Source of the DNA: SIG603 sp964370635
Lineage (GTDB): Bacteria > Bacillota > Clostridia > Oscillospirales > Acutalibacteraceae
NCBI GenBank assembly: GCA_964370635.1
Contig: CAYJJU010000001.1
Location: forward strand, 124,001-188,000
Reading direction: 5' to 3'
Length of the DNA: 64,000 nucleotides
This document shows, piece after piece, positions 8,919-16,617 of this stretch. The translations under genes and the position numbers were made by a program. Each line of letters starts with the position of its first letter. Position 1 is the first letter of the stretch. Under the pieces are notes generated by a model, which had not been told where the DNA came from, searched no databases, and was given only the letters and a program-made list of their open reading frames with translations.

Positions 8919-8947
8919 AGTTTATCAGCTGAAATTAACTTTGTCAA
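8919..8947 (-). promoter_or_regulatory. Sigma-A promoter upstream of the candidate RNA and MutS2-like gene
   Basis: Minus strand TTGACA, 17-nt spacer, TAAACT. Its -35 element lies 30 nt beyond the stop of the VanY-like gene. Confidence 0.7.
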
Positions 8948-8976
8948 GCAAAATTATACTTCTTTTAGACGCAATG

Positions 8977-9864
8977 TCATTCTCCCTCGCCTGCATAGTA
9001 ATACCTTACATAGTCCTCAAATTCCATTCCAAGCTGTCGCATTTCTATTGCGTTTTCGGTTCCGACATATCTAAGCACCCTGTAGTCGCCTTCGCCGGTT
9101 ACGGCGGCTTCCGCCCTCTCGGTTTCGGGATATCTGAATATAAAGCCATAGTCTGCCATGTTTTTTGACAGCCATACAAACTTATCGCTGTTTGGAAAAG
9201 TCTCTTTATCCTCGTCCAAGGTTACACAAAGGCCTGTCTGCATATCGGAGTTGCCCGGCATTGGTACGGCATCTTGTGCCAGCGCCTTTGCCATGATTTC
9301 ACTGCTTCCCTCTTCCATAAGCTCAGCAACCTTTAAATCATAAAGCGCACTTTGATCCGCCCAATTCACATAGCCTCCTGAAAATTCAAGCGCCAGTCCG
9401 TCTTGCTCTGCAGCACCTACTAAGGCGCTTAGTGCGGCTTCAAGTTTTGGGTCGACCTCAACTCCTAACACCGTAATTAGCCCGTCGGCAATATCGACAG
9501 AGGCAGGGTTGCTTTCGCTAATTATCATCAGCACTGCGTCGTTGTCATAAATAGGCAGACCGGTGTCTTCGTCGTAGGCTACGGTGTCGTACTCGGTCAG
9601 TTCAAGCTCTATGACCTTATCCTCCGGCACTTCCTCTTCTATGATAATGCTTGGCAGTGCGACGCTTCTAAACATTACGACACCAACAAATAAAGTAAGC
9701 AGGGTAATCACCGTTGTGAGCACCATTTTTAAAACACCGAGTCTTCTTGCCATCTCTCTGGCCTTTACCCTTATTTGCGCCGACTGGACATATTCTTTAT
9801 CCTTTGAAAAGGAAAAACGAATATAACTTCTTTTATCTCTTTTTTTATTAAACGCTAATTTCAT
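8977..9864 (-). CDS. VanY-like (M15B) protein lacking the zinc ligands
   Basis: Membrane-anchored protein with a VanY/D,D-carboxypeptidase fold. A basic N-terminus (about 48 aa) precedes one transmembrane helix (VLTTVITLLTLFVGVVMF) and an extracytoplasmic domain. Family landmarks are clear: FSGGY, PGNSDMQTGL, WLSKNMADYGFIFRYP, and RYVG. The catalytic residues are not there. The SxHxxGxxxD motif reads S-D-M-Q-T-G-L-C-V-T, and the EPWH motif before RYVG reads D-Y-R-V, so both His ligands, the Asp ligand and the Trp-His pair are replaced. It is therefore probably a non-catalytic peptidoglycan-binding or regulatory homologue. AAGGAGG precedes the ATG. Confidence 0.8.
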   Translation of the reverse strand: MKLAFNKKRDKRSYIRFSFSKDKEYVQSAQIRVKAREMARRLGVLKMVLTTVITLLTLFVGVVMFRSVALPSIIIEEEVPEDKVIELELTEYDTVAYDEDTGLPIYDNDAVLMIISESNPASVDIADGLITVLGVEVDPKLEAALSALVGAAEQDGLALEFSGGYVNWADQSALYDLKVAELMEEGSSEIMAKALAQDAVPMPGNSDMQTGLCVTLDEDKETFPNSDKFVWLSKNMADYGFIFRYPETERAEAAVTGEGDYRVLRYVGTENAIEMRQLGMEFEDYVRYYYAGEGE

Positions 9865-9901
9865 TTTTCCTCCTTAAAAGATTAATTTTGTGCTTATCTT
9901 T

Positions 9902-9926
9902 CGGGCGACCAATGACCGCCACTACA
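9902..9926 (-). repeat. Short GC-rich dispersed repeat
   Basis: Minus strand reads GTAGTGGCGGTCATTGG followed by TCGCCCGA, a small imperfect hairpin (GGCG/CGCC arms). It resembles the GC-rich cores near 15757, 16055 and 40880 and lies in the 99-base gap upstream of the VanY-like gene. Confidence 0.45.
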
Positions 9927-9963
9927 CCGTAATATGTGATTTTCTACCCATTAAAGTTACTTA

Positions 9964-10983
9964 TTAGGGGCAAACCACGTATTTTCCTTTTGCACGAAGT
10001 TCGTCCGAGCTTAAAACTTCTTTAAGCTCTTCAAGTGAACAAGTGGCGCATACCATGCTCTCAACATCCACTTTTTTTGCATCGATAAGCTCTAACGCCC
10101 TTTTTTGTGTTAGGGGATTTATGAAAGAGCTCTTTAAGACTATCTCTTTTTGGAAGACTTCAAAAGGTTTAACGCTTATGGTCGCATCCGGTGTTGTAAG
10201 GCCAAACATCATTACTGTGCCGCCTTTTCCAACTATTTGTATTGCGTTTTCTATGGTTTGAGTCTTGCCTACACACTCGATGACTACTTGCACATCGGAA
10301 AATCCGTTTTCGGCAAGTATTTTTTGTGCGTCCTCTTTGATCGGGTCTATGCAAAGTGTTGCACCTAGTTTTTTCGCCTGCTCTCTCTTCTCGCTAGAAG
10401 GCTCTAAAACTGCCACAGCAGACGCACCCGAAATAGTTGCAAGTTGAAGCATCAATAGCCCTATAAGGCCTGCACCAACGATAACCACTTTTTCGCCTTG
10501 TTTGATGTCACACATGTCAATGCCATGTAAGCAGCAAGCAAGAGGCTCTGTCATTGCGCCTGCAACATAGTTTGTGTTTTCGCCTAATTTGTAAGCTTGT
10601 CTTTCATTTACGGCGCTATACTGTGCAAAGCCGCCTTTAAGTGTAACGCCATAGCTTAGCATGTTCTCGCAAAAATGCACTTTGCCATCTCTGCAAGGTG
10701 TGCAGTTTCCGCAGTACATGTTAGGGTCTACGCAAACTCTGTCTCCCACTTTGAAATTTTTTACGTTTTTTCCTGCCTCTATTACAAGCCCTGAATACTC
10801 ATGTCCTAAAACCTCGGGTGGGTATACTTTTGCCGCCCCATCAGAGCCTTCAAAAATATGAACATCGGTTCCACACACTCCGCAAGCCTTTACCTCGATA
10901 AGTACTTCCTCGTCAGTAATTTGTGGCCTTTCGATTTCCTCAACCTTTAAGTCATGTCTTCCATAAAAAATTGCTGCTTTCAT
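9964..10983 (-). CDS. Zinc-dependent medium-chain alcohol dehydrogenase
   Basis: NAD(P)-dependent dehydrogenase of the medium-chain MDR superfamily, closest in look to threonine/sorbitol dehydrogenases. The catalytic zinc site is visible (ACGVCGTDVHIFEG, GHEYSGLVIEAG), as is the structural zinc lobe (CVDPNMYCGNCTPCRDGKVHFCEN, four cysteines). The Rossmann motif VVIVGAGLIGLLMLQLA is followed by an acidic residue (AVAVLEPS), favouring NAD. The substrate cannot be told from sequence. It is 25 nt downstream of the aminopeptidase gene, with AGGAGG before its ATG, at the 3' end of the prfA-led gene string. Confidence 0.88.
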   Translation of the reverse strand: MKAAIFYGRHDLKVEEIERPQITDEEVLIEVKACGVCGTDVHIFEGSDGAAKVYPPEVLGHEYSGLVIEAGKNVKNFKVGDRVCVDPNMYCGNCTPCRDGKVHFCENMLSYGVTLKGGFAQYSAVNERQAYKLGENTNYVAGAMTEPLACCLHGIDMCDIKQGEKVVIVGAGLIGLLMLQLATISGASAVAVLEPSSEKREQAKKLGATLCIDPIKEDAQKILAENGFSDVQVVIECVGKTQTIENAIQIVGKGGTVMMFGLTTPDATISVKPFEVFQKEIVLKSSFINPLTQKRALELIDAKKVDVESMVCATCSLEELKEVLSSDELRAKGKYVVCP

Positions 10984-11008
10984 TTTCTTTTCCTCCTAAA
11001 TTTAATAT

Positions 11009-12415
11009 TTATGCTTCAAAATAAGCTTTAAACGCTTTATAAGCCATGTATACATCAAGCTTTGATACAAGTTCAAACGGTGCGTGCATTGAAAGTACGG
11101 GTACGCCGATATCAATTACATCTACATTTAAGTTTGCAACAAATTTTGCAACCGTTCCGCCGCCGCCTTGGTCAACTTTTCCAAGCTCACCTATTTGCCA
11201 AAGCACTTTATTGTCGTCTAAAATTTTTCTGATGCTTGCCAAAAATTCAGGATTTGCATCCGATGTGCCACCCTTGCCCCTAGAGCCTGTGTATTTTGAA
11301 AAACCAACACCATTGTTTATATAGCAAGTGTTGTTTGATTCAAAAGCACTTGTAAAATTCGGGTCAAAGGCCGCCGTAACGTCTGCAGATAGACAAGTTG
11401 ATTTTGACAAGACATGTCTTGCTTCAAGTCCGTCTTGCATTGCAAGGTCTGCTATAAAGTATCTTAAAAATTCACTTGCAAGGCCTGTGTTGCCGTCGCT
11501 TCCAACTTCTTCTTTGTCGGCCAATACAGTGATTGCTGTGCTTTTTGGCACTCCGCAGTCAAACAGCGCTAAAGTTGCAGGATAGGCACACACTCTGTCA
11601 TCATGTCCGTATGAACCTATGAGCGAACGGTCAAAACCGACATCGCTTGATTTAAATGCAGGCACAAATTCAATCTCGGCCGAGATTAAATCTGCTTCAA
11701 TTATGTCATATTTCTCATTAAGAATTTTCATTACATTGAGTTTAAAGCCACTCTTTGCCTCTTTGTCTCTCACGGGTCTGCTACCTACTATGATGTTTAA
11801 GTCTTCGCCCGTAAAGGCCGCGCCCAAAGCTTTTTTACTTTGGTCTGCACCTAAGTGAGGCAGAAGGTCTGTGATTGCAAATTGAGGCTCTCCCTCTTTT
11901 TCGCCAACCGTAACCTCTATGACTGTGCCGTCTTTTTTAACAACAACGCCGTGCATTGCAAGAGGCATTGCCACCCATTGGTATTTTTTAATTCCGCCAT
12001 AGTAATGTGTTTTAAACATTGCGATGTCTGTATTTTCATAAAGGGGAATAGGTTTTAAGTCAATTCTAGGCGAGTCTATGTGCGCCGCCGCAATTTTAAC
12101 GCCGTCACGAGTTCCGTTTTCGCCAATCACGGCAAGGCAAAGTGCTTTACCTCTGTTATTGTAATAAACCTTGTCGCCTGCCTTATATTTTGCATTTACA
12201 TCAAATTCGACATAACCGTTTTTCTTTGCGTCTTTAATCGCAACATTTACGGCTTCTCTTTCTGTTTTTGCCTGATTTAAATAATCCTTGTAGCCCTCAC
12301 AAAATTTGTCCGCCTTTTTAATCTCCTTGTCTGTCACGGAGAAAAAGCCGTTTTCTCTTTTGTTTAGCAGTAAGTTTGCTAAGTCTTCGCTGGTTTGTTT
12401 TGCTTTGTTTTTCAT
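11009..12415 (-). CDS. M18 family aminopeptidase
   Basis: Cytosolic zinc aminopeptidase of peptidase family M18, releasing N-terminal (often acidic) residues from peptides. Family motifs are visible: KIAAAHIDSPRIDLKP with the first His-Asp metal ligands, VLADKEEVGSDGNTG with the catalytic Glu pair, the late ligand His in SMHAPFELVSKLD, and SRGKGGTSDANPEF. 468 aa is normal. AAGGAGTTAAGAAA precedes the ATG. The gene lies 12 nt after the lytic transglycosylase gene and probably shares its transcript. Confidence 0.93.
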   Translation of the reverse strand: MKNKAKQTSEDLANLLLNKRENGFFSVTDKEIKKADKFCEGYKDYLNQAKTEREAVNVAIKDAKKNGYVEFDVNAKYKAGDKVYYNNRGKALCLAVIGENGTRDGVKIAAAHIDSPRIDLKPIPLYENTDIAMFKTHYYGGIKKYQWVAMPLAMHGVVVKKDGTVIEVTVGEKEGEPQFAITDLLPHLGADQSKKALGAAFTGEDLNIIVGSRPVRDKEAKSGFKLNVMKILNEKYDIIEADLISAEIEFVPAFKSSDVGFDRSLIGSYGHDDRVCAYPATLALFDCGVPKSTAITVLADKEEVGSDGNTGLASEFLRYFIADLAMQDGLEARHVLSKSTCLSADVTAAFDPNFTSAFESNNTCYINNGVGFSKYTGSRGKGGTSDANPEFLASIRKILDDNKVLWQIGELGKVDQGGGGTVAKFVANLNVDVIDIGVPVLSMHAPFELVSKLDVYMAYKAFKAYFEA

Positions 12416-12427
12416 TTTCTTAACTCC

Positions 12428-12997
12428 TTATAAATTATATAAATTTCTATAAATTAGCAGTGCATCATTTACTTTTTTTACATAGCTTCTTGTTTCGGGA
12501 AAGGGTATATCGTCTATATTCACCCCGTCTTCTGAGTATTCGGGATCTTCAAGCCACGACGCAACATTTCCCATGCCCGCATTATAGGCGGCAAGCGCCG
12601 TGTCTGTATTTTCGTAATAATCAATTAAAAATGATAAAAAGTAAACCCCGTGATGAATATTTATTTCAGGTTCAAAAAGATTTTCAGGCGGTAAAACTTC
12701 TTGTGCGCCCAAAAGCTCTTGCACCCACTCAAAGGTACCGTCTGTCATTTGCATAAGCCCTTTTGCACCGGCACTTGACTGAGCATTAGGGTCAAACGAG
12801 CTCTCTGTTCTTATCACCGCATAAACTAGCTCTTCATCTACCCCAAACAGCTCTGCTTTTTCCTCTACTATTTCGGAAAAATCGGTGGGGTACCATATTT
12901 TCATTCCCATATCTCTTGTAAACGGTATGACGGCAAGCAAGCCGACTATACAAATCATTACCGTAATAATTATAACTGTTACTTTAATTTTTTTCAT
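12428..12997 (-). CDS. Lytic transglycosylase, SLT domain
   Basis: Membrane-anchored murein lytic transglycosylase that cuts the MurNAc-GlcNAc bond. An N-terminal hydrophobic segment (VTVIIITVMICIVGLLAVIPF) acts as anchor or uncleaved signal. The SLT domain follows with the catalytic Glu in YAVIRTESSFDPNAQSSAGA, the GLMQMTDGTFEWV motif and AYNAGMGNVASWL. 189 aa, similar to single-domain Slt proteins. It starts 5 nt after the stop of the TsaC-CoaE fusion, so the two are almost certainly cotranscribed and translationally close. Confidence 0.93.
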   Translation of the reverse strand: MKKIKVTVIIITVMICIVGLLAVIPFTRDMGMKIWYPTDFSEIVEEKAELFGVDEELVYAVIRTESSFDPNAQSSAGAKGLMQMTDGTFEWVQELLGAQEVLPPENLFEPEINIHHGVYFLSFLIDYYENTDTALAAYNAGMGNVASWLEDPEYSEDGVNIDDIPFPETRSYVKKVNDALLIYRNLYNL

Positions 12998-13002
12998 ATA
13001 TA

Positions 13003-14622
13003 CTACTTTCTATAGTGACATAATTTATCAAAAACATATTCAGCCTTTGCCCTTACCTCTTCAACATTTTCTGTATCAATAATGAAATCCGCAAGTGCTG
13101 TAATCCACGCTTCTTCCTTTTGAGAATTAATTCTCTTAAGCGCTTCTCCTTTTGATAAATTATCCCTTTTAATAATTCTATTAAGCCTTAATTCTTTAGG
13201 AGCCTTTGCCACTAAAATTTTATCGCAAACACTGTCTGCCCCTGCCTCAAACAAAGTTGGTGCATCTAAGACTATAAGTTTTTTCCCATTAATTTTATAT
13301 TCTTCAATAATGCTTGCTATTTTAGCTACTATATATGGCAAGACTATTAAATTAAGTTTTTCTGTGTTTTCTTTTGATGAAAATGCATACGAAGAAAGCT
13401 TCTTCCTGTCAAGCTCTCCTGCTTCATTGATAATATCATAGGAGAAGGTTTTTTGCAACTGTTTTAGGCACTCTTTAGGGTAAATATCAGGAAGTCTTGT
13501 CACCTTATCACAGTCGATTACCGCCGCTCCCAAGTCGCCTAGTATTCTTGCTATACTGCTCTTTCCGCTTCCGGTTTGACCCGTGAGTCCTAAAACATTC
13601 ACTTTTGGAAATTCACAGTGAAAGCCTGCCGCCCTTATTAGCCTATTGTAAACCGCAAGCCCCACGCCCGTAAGCTTTGGCGCTCTCGCATACACTGTTT
13701 CAAGTGCGAGCTTATCTATTTTGTGAAGCGATGAGAACAGATATTCCGCCTGCGTTTTCGGGTCGTACTCGTCTCCAAAGCTCACAGATTTTATGTTTAG
13801 CAAGTTTACATCTTCATCAAAACAGAGTGCGCCTACTTTTTTGCCGTCCATGCTGTTTAGCATTTTTATATAGTCGTCTTTTGCAAGATGACTTACAATA
13901 ATCTTCGTATTTGGCGAATAATGCTTATATTTCATTCCGGGAGACAAAGCCTCTTCGTCTAAGGACAGTCCCGAAATTATACTTTCATCAATTTCTACCT
14001 CTCCCAAAAGCGAGGCTATCTCCTCTGCCGTGACAGCGCCGGGTCTTAAAATTTTCGGAACATCTCCCACCATGTTTATTACGGTAGATTCTAGTCCTAC
14101 TTTACAAGGCTCTCCCTTTATAATTGCGTCCACTTTAGAGAACAAATCGCCATACACATGCTCAAACCTTGTGGGACTGGGACTGCCCGAAATATTTGCA
14201 GACGGTGCCGCAAGCACCTTGCCCGATTTATTTATAAGCTCTCTTGCATGTTTATCTTTTGGTATTCTAAGGGCAACCGTGTCAAGTCCACCACTTGTGA
14301 TGCTTGGCACTAAATCGCTTTTTTCAAATATCATTGTAAGCGGCCCCGGCCAAAATTTTTCTGCCAAAAGTTTTGCCTTTTCACCTATGTTTTTAACCAA
14401 AGGATAAATATCCTTGAAGTTTGCAACATGAATAATTAGCGGATTGTCAGACGGCCTTCCCTTTGCCTTAAATATTTTCTCTACCGCATTTTCGTTTAGC
14501 GCATCTGCCGCAAGCCCGTAAACCGTTTCGGTGGGCATAACAACTGTGCCACCCTCTTTTATAATTTGGGCGGCAAGTTTCATTTCGTTTTCTATTGAAG
14601 GGTTAATTATATGAGTATGCAT
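13003..14622 (-). CDS. TsaC/Sua5 threonylcarbamoyl-AMP synthase fused to dephospho-CoA kinase
   Basis: One frame joins two enzymes. Residues about 1-335 are a Sua5-type threonylcarbamoyl-AMP synthase, making the precursor for t6A in tRNA: KGRPSDNPLIIH, ALRIPKD, AAPSANISGSPSPT, the linker SPGMKYKHYSPN, and the Sua5 C-terminal domain ending LAVYNRLIRAAGF. From about 340 a CoaE dephospho-CoA kinase follows, the last step of CoA synthesis: P-loop GLTGQTGSGKS, IDCDKVTRL, VLPYIVAKI, VLDAPTLFEAG and an Arg-rich lid. No stop or frameshift is seen at the junction. It lies 17 nt after prfA. A true fusion is more likely than a sequencing join, but that cannot be proven from one sequence. Confidence 0.9.
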   Translation of the reverse strand: MHTHIINPSIENEMKLAAQIIKEGGTVVMPTETVYGLAADALNENAVEKIFKAKGRPSDNPLIIHVANFKDIYPLVKNIGEKAKLLAEKFWPGPLTMIFEKSDLVPSITSGGLDTVALRIPKDKHARELINKSGKVLAAPSANISGSPSPTRFEHVYGDLFSKVDAIIKGEPCKVGLESTVINMVGDVPKILRPGAVTAEEIASLLGEVEIDESIISGLSLDEEALSPGMKYKHYSPNTKIIVSHLAKDDYIKMLNSMDGKKVGALCFDEDVNLLNIKSVSFGDEYDPKTQAEYLFSSLHKIDKLALETVYARAPKLTGVGLAVYNRLIRAAGFHCEFPKVNVLGLTGQTGSGKSSIARILGDLGAAVIDCDKVTRLPDIYPKECLKQLQKTFSYDIINEAGELDRKKLSSYAFSSKENTEKLNLIVLPYIVAKIASIIEEYKINGKKLIVLDAPTLFEAGADSVCDKILVAKAPKELRLNRIIKRDNLSKGEALKRINSQKEEAWITALADFIIDTENVEEVRAKAEYVFDKLCHYRK

Positions 14623-14639
14623 GTTTCCCTCTTAATAAT

Positions 14640-15719
14640 TTATTGATTTTCCATAGACTGCTGTAGCTTCTCTGCCCTATCTGCCGCGATAAGCGCATTT
14701 ATAACGTCGTCTAAATCGCCGTTTAGCACGTCTTCTAGTCTGTAGATAGTTAGACCTATCCTGTGGTCGGTAAGCCTTATCTGTGGGTAGTTATACGTCC
14801 GTATTCGCTCAGACCTATCGCCTGTGCCAACTTGGCTTTTCCTCTCGGCAGAAATTTCAGACTCCTGTTTTGCAATTTTTGCATCTAAAAGCCTTGCCCT
14901 TAAGACCCTCATCGCCTTGTCTTTATTTTTAAGCTGGCTTCGCTCGTCTTGGCACTCTACCACCGTGTTTGTCGGCAGGTGGGTAATCCTTATTGCGGAC
15001 GATGTCTTGTTGATATGCTGACCACCGGCACCACTTGAGCGGAAAGTGTCAATTTGCAGGTCTTTTGGATTTATTTCAAGCTCTACCTCATCGGCCTCGG
15101 GAAGTACCGCCACCGTCACTGTAGAGGTGTGTATGCGCCCCTGCGTCTCGGTTTCCGGCACACGTTGAACTCTATGCACTCCGCTTTCAAATTTTAATTT
15201 TGAGTATGCTGACGCACCGTCTATCGTAAAGCTAATCTCCTTAAATCCGCCAAGCTCTGTTTCATTAGCGCTTGCAATTTCTGCTTGCCAGCCTTGCTTT
15301 TGCGCATACATAGAATACATTCTGTAAAGGGAGTTGCAAAACAGTGCCGCTTCGTCTCCGCCGGCGCCTGCCCTAATCTCGACAATTACGCTCTTGTCGT
15401 CATTCGGGTCTTTTGGAAGCAGTAATATTTTAAGCTCCTCTGCAACTTCCTCTATCTTCTCTTTAGCTTCGCCGCTCTCTTCATAAGCCATGTCTTTAAT
15501 ATCCCTGTCGGCTTCCGGGTCGGCTATAAGCTCCTCACAGTCTTTAATGGTTTGAATAGCGTTTTTATATTCTCTATACTTTGTGACTATTGGAGTAATT
15601 TCGCTGTGCTCTTTCATTAAATCTCTGTAAAGATTTTGATTTGCCGCAACCGTCGGGTCGTATAATTTTAAATTGAGTTCTTCATATCTATTTTCAAATA
15701 CTTGTAAATTTTCAAACAT
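14640..15719 (-). CDS. prfA: Peptide chain release factor 1
   Basis: Release factor RF1, terminating translation at UAA/UAG. The GGQ motif is in RSSGAGGQHINKTSSAIRIT and the stop-codon-reading PxT motif is PET (VQRVPETETQGRIHTST), marking RF1 rather than RF2. 359 aa is typical. It heads a string prfA, TsaC-CoaE fusion, transglycosylase, aminopeptidase, dehydrogenase with gaps of 5-25 nt. Upstream lies an AT-rich repeat tract. Confidence 0.97.
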   Translation of the reverse strand: MFENLQVFENRYEELNLKLYDPTVAANQNLYRDLMKEHSEITPIVTKYREYKNAIQTIKDCEELIADPEADRDIKDMAYEESGEAKEKIEEVAEELKILLLPKDPNDDKSVIVEIRAGAGGDEAALFCNSLYRMYSMYAQKQGWQAEIASANETELGGFKEISFTIDGASAYSKLKFESGVHRVQRVPETETQGRIHTSTVTVAVLPEADEVELEINPKDLQIDTFRSSGAGGQHINKTSSAIRITHLPTNTVVECQDERSQLKNKDKAMRVLRARLLDAKIAKQESEISAERKSQVGTGDRSERIRTYNYPQIRLTDHRIGLTIYRLEDVLNGDLDDVINALIAADRAEKLQQSMENQ

Positions 15720-15756
15720 TTCAATTCTCCTAAATTTTACTCTCGGTTTGTGAAAA

Positions 15757-15858
15757 CCATGCGGACAACAAACCGTCGCCCCTACAACTATTATCTATTA
15801 TCTATTAATTATTAATTATTAACTATTAACTATTAATTATTAATTATTAACTATTAAC
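15757..15858. repeat. GC-rich core plus TTAACTATTAATTA tandem tract, 3' side of DUF951
   Basis: A GC-rich core (ACCGTCGCCCCTAC, 15770-15783) runs into a low-complexity tract of degenerate TATTAATTA/TTAACTA units. The tract reaches into the last codons and stop of the DUF951 gene (15847-15858). Confidence 0.7.
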
Positions 15859-16026
15859 TACCTTCTTTATGTTTTTCTCGCACTTAAGCCTTGGTACCAT
15901 GACTTCACGTCCGCATTTTTTACAGCGAATTTTAAAGTCCATACCAATTCTCAACACATCAAACTCCTTGCCGCCGCAAGGATGTGGTTTTTTCATTAAA
16001 ATTACATCATTAACTTTTATATCCAT
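15847..16026 (-). CDS. DUF951 family protein
   Basis: Small conserved Firmicutes protein of unknown function (DUF951). Family features are plain: VNDVILMKKPHPCGGKEFDVLRIGMDF, then the zinc-like pair CKKCG and MVPR. The start is the ATG at 16026 (MDIKVND), matching the family; a longer TTG frame to 16035 exists. The ribosome site is weak (GAGAG, 9 nt upstream) and lies inside repeat sequence. The stop codon is also in repeat sequence: the last residues VVNS are encoded by tract-like GTAGTTAATAGTTAA. Both ends of this gene therefore abut the repeats. Confidence 0.88.
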   Translation of the reverse strand: MDIKVNDVILMKKPHPCGGKEFDVLRIGMDFKIRCKKCGREVMVPRLKCEKNIKKVVNS

Positions 16027-16131
16027 AACTATCAACTCTCAATTATCAACTTTAGGACGACGAAACCCCGCCCCTTTAACTATTAACTATTAATTATTAA
16101 CTATTAATTATTAACTATTAACTATTAACTA
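16024..16131. repeat. GC-rich core plus TTAACTATTAATTA tandem tract, 5' side of DUF951
   Basis: A tract like ACTATCAACTCTCAATTATC, a GC-rich core (GACGAAACCCCGCCCC) and then degenerate TTAACTATTAATTA units extend to the rlmH stop codon at 16129-16131. Same make-up as 15757-15858, and related to 40846-40902. Confidence 0.7.
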
Positions 16132-16605
16132 TTTATGGTATTTCGTGCCTGTCATTATTTGAAACGCCCTATAAATTTGCTCTAAAAGCATTAGCCTTGC
16201 AAGCTGGTGTGGGAATGTCATCTCCGACATAGAAAAGCCTTTTCCCGCTTTTTTCACTTCATCACTTAGCCCATGGGAGCTTCCTATTACAAAAGCTATA
16301 TTACCACTGCCGCTTACCGCCGCGTCTGAAATAAATTTAGAAAAATTTTGCGAGCTTAACTGTTTGCCCTCTATACAAAGCGGAACGACTTTACAGCCAT
16401 TGGCCGCCGATAAAATTTCCTTGCCCTCAAGCTCTAAGGCTTTACAGATAAGTGCCGGCGATATTTTTGACGGCATTTTATATTCGGGGATTTGAACCAG
16501 TGAAAAGTTACATAAAGGCTTAAGCCTTTTTTGATATTCACCACAGGCATCGACCAAATATTTCTCTTTTAAATTTCCTACACAAATTAATTTTATACCT
16601 ATCAT
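16129..16605 (-). CDS. rlmH: 23S rRNA pseudouridine-1915 N3-methyltransferase RlmH
   Basis: SPOUT-class methyltransferase that methylates pseudouridine 1915 of 23S rRNA in the assembled ribosome. Family landmarks: KLICVGNLKEKYLVDACGEYQKRL at the N-terminus, VPLCIEGKQLSSQNFS, AFVIGSSHGLSDEV (SAM-binding knot), MTFPHQLARLMLLEQIYRAFQIMTGTKYHK at the end. 158 aa is normal. It ends YHK as the family does, and its TAG stop lies at the edge of the AT-rich repeat. It is 12 nt downstream of the WalJ-like gene, so likely cotranscribed. Confidence 0.97.
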   Translation of the reverse strand: MIGIKLICVGNLKEKYLVDACGEYQKRLKPLCNFSLVQIPEYKMPSKISPALICKALELEGKEILSAANGCKVVPLCIEGKQLSSQNFSKFISDAAVSGSGNIAFVIGSSHGLSDEVKKAGKGFSMSEMTFPHQLARLMLLEQIYRAFQIMTGTKYHK

Positions 16606-16617
16606 AGTCTTACTTTC

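Noticed and set aside
15787..16135. Repeated TTAACTATTAATTA units as a CRISPR array
   Set aside because: The units are short, degenerate and contiguous, with no spacers, and no cas gene is present.
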